The notes: generated from the sequence alone by a model not told the origin. A DNA stretch of 19,355 nucleotides from RGIG6375 sp964472725 (GCA_964472725.1 CAYYLZ010000036.1:1-19355); one strand, 5' to 3'. Positions 6,097 through 13,781 are shown, counted from the stretch's first letter. Numbers and translations: made by a program.

Positions 6097-7557
6097 ATGA
6101 GCCAAACCGGCGCTCTCAAGAAGTACTCCGCAAAGACCTGGTTCCGTTTTATCTTCTGGTCTTTGTTCGGTGTATTCTCTTTCTTCATCAACGTTCCGAT
6201 GCCCGCATATCAAATCAATATCGGCGGCTGGGCATGGGGTGCAGTAGCTGCTCAGTCCAACGTTCTGGCCAGCCACATCACCAACTTCATCAAGGCGGCT
6301 CTTTATACCGGCAACTTCAAGGCTATGCCCGTAGTTGTATGGCTTATCGGTCTGTACGCCGTTCTCGATCTGTTCATCTTCCGCCCCGAGAAGGCATGGA
6401 AGACCACCAAGATCAATGCTGTTTTCGCAGTATTCAAGATAGTTGGCTTCATCGTTCTCTGCATGGTTCTCGTTGAGTATTACTTCCATGTATACTTCGG
6501 CTTCATGAGCTGGCTGTTCACTGCCAAGGAGACTCTGGGCAACGCAAGCATCGCAACCTTCGTTATGGATAAGGTCCTCGTAACCATCTGTATCTCCCTG
6601 CCCTGCGCATCTCTGTTCCTGCCCTTCCTGGTGGACTACGGTCTGGTTGATTTTATCGGCGTTTTCGTCCGTCCCATCATGCGTACCGTATTCAAGCTGC
6701 CTGGCCGCGCCGCCATCATCATGGTTACCGCGTTCCTCGGCAACTTCTCCGCCGGTCACATCGCTGTTAACGAGCAGTACAAGAACGGCCGTATGACCGA
6801 GCGTGAGTCCGTATGTATCGATACCTCCCTTTCCACCGTTTCCGTTGGCTTCCTTATGGCTCTTGCCAGCAACACCGGTCTGCTGCAGGCTGGTTACTGG
6901 AATACCTTCTTCTGGGTAGCCTTCCTCATTACCCTTCTGGTTGCTCTCGTTGGCGTTCGTATTCCTCCTCTGCGCGGTATCCCCGACAGATACTATGAGA
7001 AGGCAACTCCCAACCCTGAGAATGTTATCAAGAAGAATCTCCTTAGAACCGCTTTCACCGAGGCTCTCGACATCTGTGAGGCTCAGGATCATCCCGGCAA
7101 GCGTATCGCTAATATCATGAACGAAACCATGAATGTTATGGGTACTGTTGCTGCCGGTACCTCCTTCTTCGGTACTTTCGGTGTTGTTCTCTACATATTC
7201 ACACCCATCATCTCCATCCTCGGCAAGGTGTTTGCGCCTCTGTTCATGATCTTCGGTTTCTCCGGCGCCGAGCTGGAAGTTGCCTGCACCGGTTCCATGA
7301 TCTCCCTCATCGAGGTCACCGTTCCCGGTCTGTTGGTTGCTGCCGGCGAGTGGTCCATGCGTCTGCGTTTCATGCTGGCCGTTCTGCCTGTAACCTCCAT
7401 CATCTTCCTTGCTTCCTTCGTTCCCTGCTGCATGGGTACCGAGGTCCCCGTCAAGTTCTGGCACCTGTTGGTAATCTGGCTTGAGCGTATGATCCTCTCC
7501 ATTATCATCACCGGTATCTTCGCTGTTATCCTCTTCCCCGCAAGCATGGTAATCTAA
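6097..7557 (+). CDS. yjiH: YjiH-family membrane protein with nucleoside-recognition (Gate) domain
   Basis: A 486-residue polytopic membrane protein with about ten or more hydrophobic segments along its length. It resembles full-length YjiH proteins carrying the Gate (nucleoside recognition, PF07670) fold. Recognisable stretches are the polar GNFSAGHIAVNEQYKNGRM segment, followed by TERESVCIDTSLSTVSVGF and ASNTGLLQAGYW. Family members are thought to be transporters, but the substrate is not established and the sequence does not reveal it. AAGGAG at 6081-6086 precedes the ATG with 10-nt spacing. Its codons are strongly skewed to GTT, TCC, CGT and ATC compared with the operon before it, hinting at high expression. 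It has its own strong promoter and ends at a shared bidirectional terminator facing potCD. Confidence 0.85.
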   Translation: MSQTGALKKYSAKTWFRFIFWSLFGVFSFFINVPMPAYQINIGGWAWGAVAAQSNVLASHITNFIKAALYTGNFKAMPVVVWLIGLYAVLDLFIFRPEKAWKTTKINAVFAVFKIVGFIVLCMVLVEYYFHVYFGFMSWLFTAKETLGNASIATFVMDKVLVTICISLPCASLFLPFLVDYGLVDFIGVFVRPIMRTVFKLPGRAAIIMVTAFLGNFSAGHIAVNEQYKNGRMTERESVCIDTSLSTVSVGFLMALASNTGLLQAGYWNTFFWVAFLITLLVALVGVRIPPLRGIPDRYYEKATPNPENVIKKNLLRTAFTEALDICEAQDHPGKRIANIMNETMNVMGTVAAGTSFFGTFGVVLYIFTPIISILGKVFAPLFMIFGFSGAELEVACTGSMISLIEVTVPGLLVAAGEWSMRLRFMLAVLPVTSIIFLASFVPCCMGTEVPVKFWHLLVIWLERMILSIIITGIFAVILFPASMVI

Positions 7558-7577
7558 GAGAAAACCTCAAAACAAAA

Positions 7578-7610
7578 AACACCCCGACTTCCTTGCGAAG
7601 TCGGGGTGTT
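7578..7610. terminator. Bidirectional intrinsic terminator between yjiH and potCD
   Basis: A perfect 14-bp stem (7578-7591 with 7597-7610) with a 5-nt loop lies between two converging genes. On the minus strand it is followed by a long U-rich run (complement of 7561-7579), a strong terminator for the pot operon. On the plus strand the following sequence (GTGCTTTTATC) is a weaker U-run for yjiH. Confidence 0.9.
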
Positions 7611-7619
7611 GTGCTTTTA

Positions 7620-9623
7620 TCAGATACCAAGCTGGATCCAAAGCTCCTTGTAGAGAGCAAGAATGTCGGCGGGGAGGTTTACATAGAGCTCGCAGCGCTC
7701 AAGAACCTCGGGGGGGGCCACCATAATGTCGTACAGCTCGGGATCAAGCTCCTCTTCGTAGAGCTCATAGTAATAGTCGGGATACTGCTCCAGTGCCTCA
7801 GCGTTGGGAGAGGCGTACCAGATGTAATCCATGTTCATAAGGTTTGCCTCGGTGGAAGCGATGAAGTTTATCCATGCCTCGGCTTCAGCCTTGTGGGGCG
7901 TGCCCTTGAGTACGCACATTGCGTCCACGAACCAGTTGGAGCCGCTTTCGGGAACTACGAACGCCAGGTCTTCGTTGTTTTCCAGCATTGTGAGGTAGTC
8001 GCCCGCGTAGTAAGTGGAAATGGCAGCGTTGCCGCCCTCCATCTTCTGATATATCTCGTCCATTACCTTGCCCTGATAAACGCCCTTTTCGGTGGCGTCG
8101 GCAAGAAGCTGATACGCCTCACGAATTTCGGCCTCGTCAGTGGTGTTCATGGAGTAGCCGAGATGCTTCAGGGCGATGCCGATGGCGTCGCGGGAGTTGT
8201 TGATGAGAAGAACGTCGCCCGCGTACTGCTCGTCATAGAGGGCGCTGAAGTCGGTTATCTCGCCGTCTATGAGTGAGGTGTTGTAGATAAGACCCACGGT
8301 GCCCCATGCGTAAGGAACGGTGTACTTGTTCTCGGGGTCGTAGGAGAGATTGCGGAACTGAGGGGCGATAAGCTCAAAGTTGGGGATATTGCTGTAATCC
8401 AACTCCTCCAGCATATCTTCCTCGATAAGGCGGGCTATCATGTAGTCCGAGGGAACGATAACGTCGTAATCGCCGCCGCCGCTTTTCAGCAGGGAGTAGA
8501 GAGCCTCATTGCTTTCGGCGGTCTGATAGTTTACGCGAATGCCGGTTTCCTCTTCAAACATGCTTATCAGCTCGGGGTCGATGTATTCGCCCCAGCTGCA
8601 TACGTTGACTACAGGCTGACCGTGAGTTGCGCGGCTCAGGCTGATGATGCTCAGTCCCAAGGCGCAGACGAGAACGATGGTGACGGTGCGCTTGATCCAG
8701 GGACGGGAACGGAAAAATTCCGCTCTCTCTGCCTTGCGCACTTCCTCAGCGGCAATTACAGCCACGGGGCGGCTTGCCTTCTTCTCCTGCTGAGCCTCGC
8801 GCACGTTTACGATGACCAGCAGCACCAGCACCACTACGAACAGCAGGGTGGAGATGGCGTTTATCTCCGGCGTGATGCGCTTTTTGGTCATGCCGTAGAT
8901 TGTCATTGCAAGGGTGGAGGTGGAGGAGCCTGCGGTGAAGTAGGAGATAACGAAATCGTCAATGGACATGGTGAATGCGATAAGAGCGCCGGAAACGATA
9001 CCGGGCTTTATCTCGGGGAGTATGACCTTTCGGAAGGCCATGAACCATGTGCAGCCAAGATCCTGAGCAGCGTCTACAAGGTTTTTGTCCATCTGACGCA
9101 GCTTGGGGGCTACATTGAGGATAACGTAGGGAATGTTGAAGGCGATATGAGCCAAAAGCAGCGTTGTGAAGCCCAAATGCAGCTGTGTGGGCAGTTCTAT
9201 GATGCTTTGGATACCGTTGAACCAGGCTGCGAAGCTACCCCAGAAACGGAAAAACGCCGCGAAGAAGAGGCAGAGACCAACGCCGGTGACTATATCGGCA
9301 TTCATCATGGGAATGTTGTTTACGGTAAGCAGGGGATCGCGCCAGCGGCGGGTGAGACTGTAAAGGCCGATGGCGGCAAAGGTTCCGGCTACGGTCGCGA
9401 TTATGGTAGCCAGAATGGAGATGAGCAGGGTGGTATAAACGCTCTCCATTATGATGCGGTTCTTGAAGAGGGAAACGTACCAGCTCAGGGAGAAGCCCTT
9501 CCATACGGCGCTGCTGTCACCTGCGTTGAAGGAGAAAATTATCAGCAGGAAGATGGGCGCGTAAAGGAAGAGAAATACCAGTGCCATGAGCAGGCGGCTT
9601 CCGGTGCGTCTGTTCTTATTCAC
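7620..9623 (-). CDS. potCD: Spermidine/putrescine ABC transporter: PotC permease fused to PotD binding protein
   Basis: A 667-residue fusion. Residues 1-280 are a PotC-like permease with about six membrane segments and the EAA loop (DAAQDLGCTWFMAFRKVILP, 184-203) that docks onto PotA. Residues about 311-330 form an extra membrane segment. After it, residues 337-667 are a PotD-type polyamine-binding protein, starting with VNVCSWGEYIDPELISMFEE and containing ESNEAL, VPSDYMIARL, VPYAWGTVGLIYN and NSRDAIGIALKHLGYSMNT. The extra segment would place the binding domain outside the cell, tethered to the permease, so no lipoprotein signal is needed. The GTG start at 9623 overlaps the potB stop (GTGA), implying translational coupling. 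PotC-PotD fusions are known in several Firmicutes. It is the last gene of potA-potB-potCD and ends at the terminator at 7578-7610. Confidence 0.93.
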   Translation of the reverse strand: MNKNRRTGSRLLMALVFLFLYAPIFLLIIFSFNAGDSSAVWKGFSLSWYVSLFKNRIIMESVYTTLLISILATIIATVAGTFAAIGLYSLTRRWRDPLLTVNNIPMMNADIVTGVGLCLFFAAFFRFWGSFAAWFNGIQSIIELPTQLHLGFTTLLLAHIAFNIPYVILNVAPKLRQMDKNLVDAAQDLGCTWFMAFRKVILPEIKPGIVSGALIAFTMSIDDFVISYFTAGSSTSTLAMTIYGMTKKRITPEINAISTLLFVVVLVLLVIVNVREAQQEKKASRPVAVIAAEEVRKAERAEFFRSRPWIKRTVTIVLVCALGLSIISLSRATHGQPVVNVCSWGEYIDPELISMFEEETGIRVNYQTAESNEALYSLLKSGGGDYDVIVPSDYMIARLIEEDMLEELDYSNIPNFELIAPQFRNLSYDPENKYTVPYAWGTVGLIYNTSLIDGEITDFSALYDEQYAGDVLLINNSRDAIGIALKHLGYSMNTTDEAEIREAYQLLADATEKGVYQGKVMDEIYQKMEGGNAAISTYYAGDYLTMLENNEDLAFVVPESGSNWFVDAMCVLKGTPHKAEAEAWINFIASTEANLMNMDYIWYASPNAEALEQYPDYYYELYEEELDPELYDIMVAPPEVLERCELYVNLPADILALYKELWIQLGI

Positions 9624-10501
9624 AGCATCACCGCCTGTTCTTCGCCCTCACCAAAGTGATTCATTACCGCCATGCAAACAACGACGATAACCATCATAAC
9701 GAGGGAAATGGCTGCGCCCAGATAAGGGTCATAAGCGCCGCCCAGGAACTGCTGCTCGATAAGGTCGCCCAGCATCATCTGAGTGCCGCCGCCAAGGAGG
9801 CGGGAAATGGCAAAGGTGGAAACGGAAGGCACAAATACCATCGTTACGCCGGAGAGAACGCCCGGCAGGGAAAGGGGCAGAATGACCTTGCGGAAAACGC
9901 GCATATTGTTTGCGCCAAGGTCGCGGGCTGCCTCCAGCAGGGAGTTATCCAGCCTTACTATAACGGAGTAGATGGGCAGGATCATAAAGGGCAGGTAGTT
10001 ATAGACCATGCCCAGCACGACGGCGCCCTGAGTGCCTATCATATTGAAGTGGTCAATGGGAACATACAGCTCGGGATTTGCCGCAAGGCGCATACCGATG
10101 CCGTTTATAAGGTCGAAAAGACCTATAGCCCCGAAGAACTGATTGAGAAGGCCGTTGTTTTCGAGAATGGACATCCATGAGTAGGTGCGCAGCAGGAAGT
10201 TCATCCACATGGGCAGCATGATTATTACCATGGCTACCTTCTGAAAACGGGGGCCCTCCTTGGCCATCATGTAGGAAACGGGATAGCCGATAAGCAGGCA
10301 GATTATCGTGGCGATAATGGCCAGCTTGAAGGAACGGCCGAATACGGAAGCGTAAAGCCCCATATCCGCGAAATTATTGAGAGTGAAGCTGCCGTCGGAA
10401 TTGGAGAATGCGTAGACGACCATCATGATAATGGGTGCGACTACGAAAATCGCCATCCATATAACATAGGGTACGGCGAACCCGGAGAGCTTAGTCTTCA
10501 T
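9620..10501 (-). CDS. potB: Spermidine/putrescine ABC transporter permease PotB
   Basis: The 293-residue permease pairs with the PotC half of the downstream fusion to form the membrane channel. About six hydrophobic segments are visible, beginning with FAVPYVIWMAIFVVAPIIMM near the N-terminus. The coupling EAA motif is LEAARDLGANNMRVFRKVIL (189-208) and LPGVLSGV follows. The ATG at 10501 lies inside the end of potA (11-bp overlap) and is preceded by a GAGGAGGAG ribosome binding site that also encodes PotA's acidic tail. A longer in-frame extension to 10600 is rejected because it would read low-complexity residues opposite the potA tail and has no binding site. It overlaps potCD by 4 nt, so all three genes form one translationally coupled operon. 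Confidence 0.94.
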   Translation of the reverse strand: MKTKLSGFAVPYVIWMAIFVVAPIIMMVVYAFSNSDGSFTLNNFADMGLYASVFGRSFKLAIIATIICLLIGYPVSYMMAKEGPRFQKVAMVIIMLPMWMNFLLRTYSWMSILENNGLLNQFFGAIGLFDLINGIGMRLAANPELYVPIDHFNMIGTQGAVVLGMVYNYLPFMILPIYSVIVRLDNSLLEAARDLGANNMRVFRKVILPLSLPGVLSGVTMVFVPSVSTFAISRLLGGGTQMMLGDLIEQQFLGGAYDPYLGAAISLVMMVIVVVCMAVMNHFGEGEEQAVML

Positions 10502-11660
10502 CCTCGCTCTCCTCCTCGTCCAGCTCAACGCTGGCGTCGCCGATCTCGTCGTATTCCTCGGAGTAGGAGGAATAGTCGCCGAACATACCGGAATACTCAC
10601 TCTTCTTCATGATGTGGATATCGTCGGGGTTGAGGATTATGCCGATGACGGAGCCTTCGGCATGGTAATCCGTGGTCTGAATGAGCCACTTGTAGCCCTT
10701 GAAGTCAACTATGGTGTCGTAATGAACGCCCTTAAAGGTGACGGAGGTAACGGTGCCGCGGAGCTGACCCTTTTCGGGCGCGACGATGTCGATATCCTCA
10801 GGGCGGATAACTACGTCAACAGGCTCCATAGGCTCAAAGCCCTTGTCCAGACACTTGAACTTGCGGTTGAAGAATTCGACCACGTAGTCCTCGTGCATAA
10901 TGCCGTCAAGAATGTTGGACTCGCCGATGAAGTCGGCGACAAAGGCGTTTTTAGGTTCGTTATAGATGTCCTCGGGTGTGCCTATCTGCTGAATTTTGCC
11001 GCCGTCCATAACAACGACGGTGTCAGACATGGCAAGAGCCTCTTCCTGGTCATGAGTAACGTAGATAAAGGTTATCTCCATGGCCTGCTGAATGCGCTTG
11101 AGTTCGTTCTGCATATCCTTTCGAAGGCGCATGTCAAGAGCGCCCAAAGGCTCGTCGAGCAGAAGAACCTTAGGACGATTTACCAGTGCGCGGGCGATGG
11201 CCACACGCTGCTGCTGACCGCCGGACAGAGAAGTGATGGAGCGCTTTTCAAAGCCCTTCAGGTTAACGACCTCCAGCATTTCCATGACCCTTTCGGTGAT
11301 CTCCTTTTCGGTGATCTTCACCTTCTTGCCGTTCTCGTCGGTCTTGGGGATACGCAGACCGAAAGCCACGTTCTCAAAGACGTTGAGGTGGGGGAAAAGG
11401 GCATACTTCTGGAATACGGTGTTAACAAGACGCTTATGAGGGGGAACATCATTAATCCTCACACCGTCAAACAAAACATCACCCGAAGTGGGTGTCAAAA
11501 AACCGCCGATTATTCTCAGCGTTGTGGTTTTGCCGCAGCCGCTGGGGCCAAGCAGTGTGAGGAATTCCTTATCATTAAAATAAATATTCAGATTATCAAG
11601 AATAACTGCATCGTCAAACGCCACTGATACGTTCTTGAGGCGTATGAGTTCCTTGGACAT
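10491..11660 (-). CDS. potA: Spermidine/putrescine ABC transporter ATPase PotA
   Basis: The 389-residue ATPase powers polyamine import through PotB and PotC. It shows Walker A GPSGCGKTT (38-46), the Q-loop at Gln84 (VFQKYALFPHL), the signature LSGGQQQRVAIARAL (145-159), Walker B VLLLDEP (165-171) and the switch His203 in YVTHDQEEALAMSD. A TOBE-type domain occupies about 270-350 (VVIRPEDIDIV, FKGVHYDTIVDF). The last 35 residues are an unusual Glu/Asp/Ser/Tyr-rich tail absent from E. coli PotA; its DNA doubles as the potB ribosome binding site. The ATG at 11660 follows GGAGG (complement of 11665-11669). It is first in the operon, with a strong promoter at 11742-11770 and a leader that begins with a hairpin. 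Confidence 0.96.
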   Translation of the reverse strand: MSKELIRLKNVSVAFDDAVILDNLNIYFNDKEFLTLLGPSGCGKTTTLRIIGGFLTPTSGDVLFDGVRINDVPPHKRLVNTVFQKYALFPHLNVFENVAFGLRIPKTDENGKKVKITEKEITERVMEMLEVVNLKGFEKRSITSLSGGQQQRVAIARALVNRPKVLLLDEPLGALDMRLRKDMQNELKRIQQAMEITFIYVTHDQEEALAMSDTVVVMDGGKIQQIGTPEDIYNEPKNAFVADFIGESNILDGIMHEDYVVEFFNRKFKCLDKGFEPMEPVDVVIRPEDIDIVAPEKGQLRGTVTSVTFKGVHYDTIVDFKGYKWLIQTTDYHAEGSVIGIILNPDDIHIMKKSEYSGMFGDYSSYSEEYDEIGDASVELDEEESEDED

Positions 11661-11697
11661 TTATCCTCCCCCGTTTCTGTATAAAATAAAAAATGCG

Positions 11698-11765
11698 ATA
11701 AAGAGCAACAAAGGCGGGAACAGCATTCCCGCCTTGATGTAAATATAAAATGTTTTGCTCTTAAT
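11698..11765. repeat. Inverted repeat around the potA promoter, possible operator
   Basis: Positions 11698-11708 and 11755-11765 match as inverted repeats at 10 of 11 bases (half-site ATWAAGAGCAA). The upstream half occupies the promoter spacer up to the -35 box, and the other half lies in the leader after the hairpin. The layout could bind a dimeric or looping regulator of polyamine uptake. The regulator is unknown and the pairing could also act in RNA, so confidence is low. Confidence 0.3.
11711..11735 (-). promoter_or_regulatory. Hairpin at the very 5' end of the potA mRNA
   Basis: A perfect 10-bp stem (11711-11720 with 11726-11735) with a 5-nt loop. The predicted potA transcription start is at about 11735, so the stem would begin at the first nucleotide of the mRNA. 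Hairpins at mRNA 5' ends are known to protect transcripts from 5'-dependent decay. It could also stop read-through from the pseudouridine synthase gene, but the U-run after it is poor (UGUUGCUCUUU). Confidence 0.55.
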
Positions 11766-11770
11766 GTCAA
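11742..11770 (-). promoter_or_regulatory. Promoter of potA-potB-potCD
   Basis: Minus strand: perfect -35 TTGACA (complement of 11765-11770), 17-bp spacer, -10 TATATT (complement of 11742-11747, five of six). It lies just past the stop codon of the upstream pseudouridine synthase gene. The predicted start is near 11735, giving a leader of about 75 nt. Confidence 0.75.
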
Positions 11771-11774
11771 TCAT

Positions 11775-12740
11775 TTAAAGCGCAATATCAAAATATTTTT
11801 CGGCAAAATCCACTTTTTCCACCGAAAATTCTTTGCCGTTGAGATACTCCAACGCGCCTGCGGGAGTTTCAAAGGTGAATTTCAGCTTGTAGGAGTAGAG
11901 CGCCTGATGCTTTTCGCCCCGGTTCTGCGGGTCGTTGCCCTTGCCGTATTTGCCGTCGCCCAAAAGGGGGTGTCCGGCGGCGGAGAACTGGGCGCGTATT
12001 TGATGGGTGCGGCCGGTGAGCAGGCGGCATTCCACAAGGGAAAGGCCGTTCTTCACGGCGAGGGTGCGGTACTCGGTGGCGGCGGACTTTGCGCCCTTTT
12101 CCATCTTGTCCCGCACGTAGACCTGATTTTTCACAGCGTCCTTGAAAATGTAGCCCTTGAGGGTGCCGCTGGGCGGGTTCATCTTTCCGTGGATAACGGC
12201 AAGGTAGAGCTTGTCTATCTCGCGGTCGCGTATCTTGTCGTTGAGGATACGCAGCGCCTCGGCGGTCTTGGCGGCGATGACTATGCCGCCGGTGTTGCGG
12301 TCGATGCGGTTGCAGAGAGCGGGAGTGAAGGAGTTTTCCTCACGGGGTCTCCATTCGCCCTTTTGGTAAAGGTAGTTCTGAATGTGAGAGATGAGAGTGT
12401 TGTAATCGTAGGCTCCGGCGCTGTGGCAGAGCATACCCGGCTTCTTGTCGGCCAGCAGAATATGCTCGTCCTCGTAGACTATGTCTATTTTGGGCGTGGA
12501 GATTTTGAGATATGCATTCTCCTCGCTGGGCTTTTCGAAAAACTCATCATTTATATAAAGGTTGAGCACATCGCCCTCGCAAAGGCGATATTCGCGCTTT
12601 GAACCCTTGCCGTTGACCTTTACACGCTTTATACGGATATATTTCTGACACAGAGAGGCGGGAAGCAGAGGCACTGCCTTGTCGAGAAATCGGTCAAGAC
12701 GCTGTCCCGCGTCGTTTTTTCCTATAATAAATTCCTTCAA
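11775..12740 (-). CDS. RluA-family pseudouridine synthase with S4 domain (RluC/RluD-like)
   Basis: This 321-residue enzyme isomerises uridine to pseudouridine, most likely in 23S rRNA. An N-terminal S4 RNA-binding domain covers about residues 10-65 (RLDRFLDKAVPLL, RVKVNG, GDVLNLYI). The catalytic domain carries the nucleophile Asp147 in NRIDRNTGG (usual form HRLDxxTSG), then KLYLAVIHG and the C-terminal GRTHQIRAQFSAAGHPLLGD block. The start is a TTG at 12740, chosen because AAGGGTG lies at the right distance (complement of 12748-12754) and homologues begin MKEF-like. Which uridine it modifies cannot be told from sequence; RluB/RluC/RluD paralogues are similar. It is divergent from rpmB, and I found no convincing promoter for it in the 174-bp gap. 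Confidence 0.92.
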   Translation of the reverse strand: MKEFIIGKNDAGQRLDRFLDKAVPLLPASLCQKYIRIKRVKVNGKGSKREYRLCEGDVLNLYINDEFFEKPSEENAYLKISTPKIDIVYEDEHILLADKKPGMLCHSAGAYDYNTLISHIQNYLYQKGEWRPREENSFTPALCNRIDRNTGGIVIAAKTAEALRILNDKIRDREIDKLYLAVIHGKMNPPSGTLKGYIFKDAVKNQVYVRDKMEKGAKSAATEYRTLAVKNGLSLVECRLLTGRTHQIRAQFSAAGHPLLGDGKYGKGNDPQNRGEKHQALYSYKLKFTFETPAGALEYLNGKEFSVEKVDFAEKYFDIAL

Positions 12741-12816
12741 TTCTATTCACCCTTATGCCAAATTCGCGGTAAAACAGGCGGGAAATTTGGTGTTAAAATA
12801 AAATTTAAAAAAAGGC

Positions 12817-12845
12817 TTGCTTTTTTCTGAAAACAATGGTATATT
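12817..12845 (+). promoter_or_regulatory. Promoter of rpmB
   Basis: -35 TTGCTT (12817-12822), 17-bp spacer, -10 TATATT (12840-12845) preceded by TGG, an extended -10 that can compensate for the weak -35. The predicted start is near 12852, with a leader of about 60 nt. Confidence 0.65.
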
Positions 12846-12914
12846 AAATACCGCTCTTTGTAAAGAGATTTTTTTGAAAATTACCGCAAAGCCGCAGGCA
12901 AGGAGGTGCGATGT

Positions 12915-13103
12915 ATGGCTAAGTGCGAATTTTGCGAAAAAAGCGTTGCCTTCGGTATCAAGGTGAGCCACTCCCACAGACGTTCCAACAGAACCTGGAA
13001 GCCCAATGTAAAGAGAGTTAAGGCTGTCGTTGACGGTTCTCCCCGTCATGTCTACGCCTGTACGAGATGCCTCCGCAGCGGTAAGGTCACTCGCGCAGTG
13101 TGA
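12915..13103 (+). CDS. rpmB: 50S ribosomal protein bL28, zinc-binding form
   Basis: The 62-residue protein is full length for L28. It begins MAKCEFCEKS and has SHSHRRSNRTWKPNVKRVKA plus a closing YACTRCLRSGKVTRAV. Two CxxC pairs (Cys4/Cys7 and CTRC near the C-terminus) make this the zinc-containing C+ form, whose cysteine-free paralogue is often induced under zinc limitation. The start at 12915 is supported by AAGGAGGTG at 12900-12908 with 6-nt spacing; an in-frame ATG at 12906 lies inside that site and is not used. It is a single-gene unit with its own promoter and a strong terminator at 13126-13159. Confidence 0.97.
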   Translation: MAKCEFCEKSVAFGIKVSHSHRRSNRTWKPNVKRVKAVVDGSPRHVYACTRCLRSGKVTRAV

Positions 13104-13125
13104 TTGATTTTTCGTAGCAGAATGA

Positions 13126-13159
13126 TTTCCCGTCTGAAAGTCAGGCGGGAAATTTTTTT
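13126..13159 (+). terminator. Intrinsic terminator of rpmB
   Basis: A 12-bp stem (13126-13137 with 13141-13152, one wobble pair) with a 3-nt loop is followed by seven T residues (13153-13159). It begins about 22 bp after the rpmB stop. Confidence 0.92.
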
Positions 13160-13174
13160 GTATATACCAAAATA

Positions 13175-13201
13175 AAAGGCCGCGGAAAAACCGCGGCCTT
13201 T
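13175..13201 (-). terminator. Intrinsic terminator of the small acidic-tail protein gene
   Basis: A perfect 11-bp GC-rich stem (13175-13185 with 13191-13201) with a 5-nt loop. On the minus strand it is followed by TTTTATTTTGG-like sequence (complement of 13174 downward). It lies 10 bp after the stop of the minus-strand gene at 13212 and back to back with the rpmB terminator. Confidence 0.88.
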
Positions 13202-13211
13202 GCTGTATTAC

Positions 13212-13445
13212 TTAGAAGCAGGACTCAACGTCCTCGAAATCATCGAATTCGTCGCAAATATCAAAATCGTCGAAGCCGTCGTAGCAGCAATCGTCGTAGC
13301 AATCTCTGCTGCGCAGGCGCTCCAGCTTGTTGATTATCTTCTTCACAAAGTCGGCTATCTCTTCGTGGAAAAGGATTATTGCGGCCACAGCAGCACCGAT
13401 GGCGGTGCAGACAGCGATGAGGGTTACAATACTCTTTTTGTTCAT
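13212..13445 (-). CDS. Small membrane protein with Asp/Cys-rich tail, function unknown
   Basis: I do not recognise a named family. The 77-residue protein has one N-terminal membrane segment (about 5-26, SIVTLIAVCTAIGAAVAAII), a short amphipathic helix (about 28-46, FVKKIINKLERL) and a striking 30-residue tail (48-77). That tail contains 11 Asp, 3 Glu, 5 Cys and several Phe/Tyr. The overall plan resembles small YtxH-like anchors common in Clostridia. The acidic, cysteine-rich tail could bind metal, but that is speculation. AAAGGAG (complement of 13453-13459) precedes the ATG at 13445 with 7-nt spacing, and a good terminator follows at 13175-13201, so the gene is very likely real. It is divergent from another small gene at 13585. 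Confidence 0.78.
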   Translation of the reverse strand: MNKKSIVTLIAVCTAIGAAVAAIILFHEEIADFVKKIINKLERLRSRDCYDDCCYDGFDDFDICDEFDDFEDVESCF

Positions 13446-13584
13446 AAAAGCACTCCTTTCAAAAACTTGTCTTTAATAATATAGTACATCAAGGGCGGCT
13501 AAAAAACAAGATAATTTTTCCACGGCTAAGGTTTGCCCTGCGGCTAAAAATAACTGTGAATTACATTGAAAGGAAGCTGAGAAT

Positions 13585-13746
13585 ATGTGCGGAAAAAGTT
13601 TTATGACAGGCCTTGGCATAGGCATGGCGGCAGGCGCGATGCTGGAAGCTGTTATGATGCCTAAGAAGAAAGGCAAATGCGGTTCCGGCAAGATGATGCG
13701 CAATATCGGCGATATTATCGACAGCATCGCCGGAATGATGAGCTGA
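13585..13746 (+). CDS. Small glycine-zipper protein (53 residues), function unknown
   Basis: The 53-residue frame starts with ATG at 13585 after an AGGAAG ribosome binding site (13571-13576). It has a Gly/Ala/Met-rich hydrophobic stretch (residues 7-24, MTGLGIGMAAGAMLEAVM), a basic patch PKKKGKCGSGK and a C-terminal amphipathic helix MMRNIGDIIDSIAGMM. That hydrophobic-basic-amphipathic plan is seen in small YtxH-like proteins of Clostridia, so I infer a conserved small membrane-associated protein. No function is known to me. It lies head-to-head with the acidic-tail gene at 13212-13445 with 139 bp between the starts, where three CGGCTAA copies occur (13496, 13523, 13541). I saw no clear promoter. 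A repeat-rich region starts right after its stop. Confidence 0.62.
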   Translation: MCGKSFMTGLGIGMAAGAMLEAVMMPKKKGKCGSGKMMRNIGDIIDSIAGMMS

Positions 13747-13781
13747 TGCGCTCCCTGCAGTAACGAAAACAACAGGGTTTA

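Noticed and set aside
6067..7464. 465-codon frame on the minus strand opposite yjiH
   Set aside because: Gly/Asn/Glu-rich antisense shadow of a membrane protein gene; no ribosome binding site, promoter or family motif.
12775..13155. Direct repeat CAGGCGGGAAATTT on both sides of rpmB
   Set aside because: The second copy is part of the rpmB terminator. The first shows no hairpin or other context, and a 14-bp match of this composition could be chance or a remnant; no mobile element signs.
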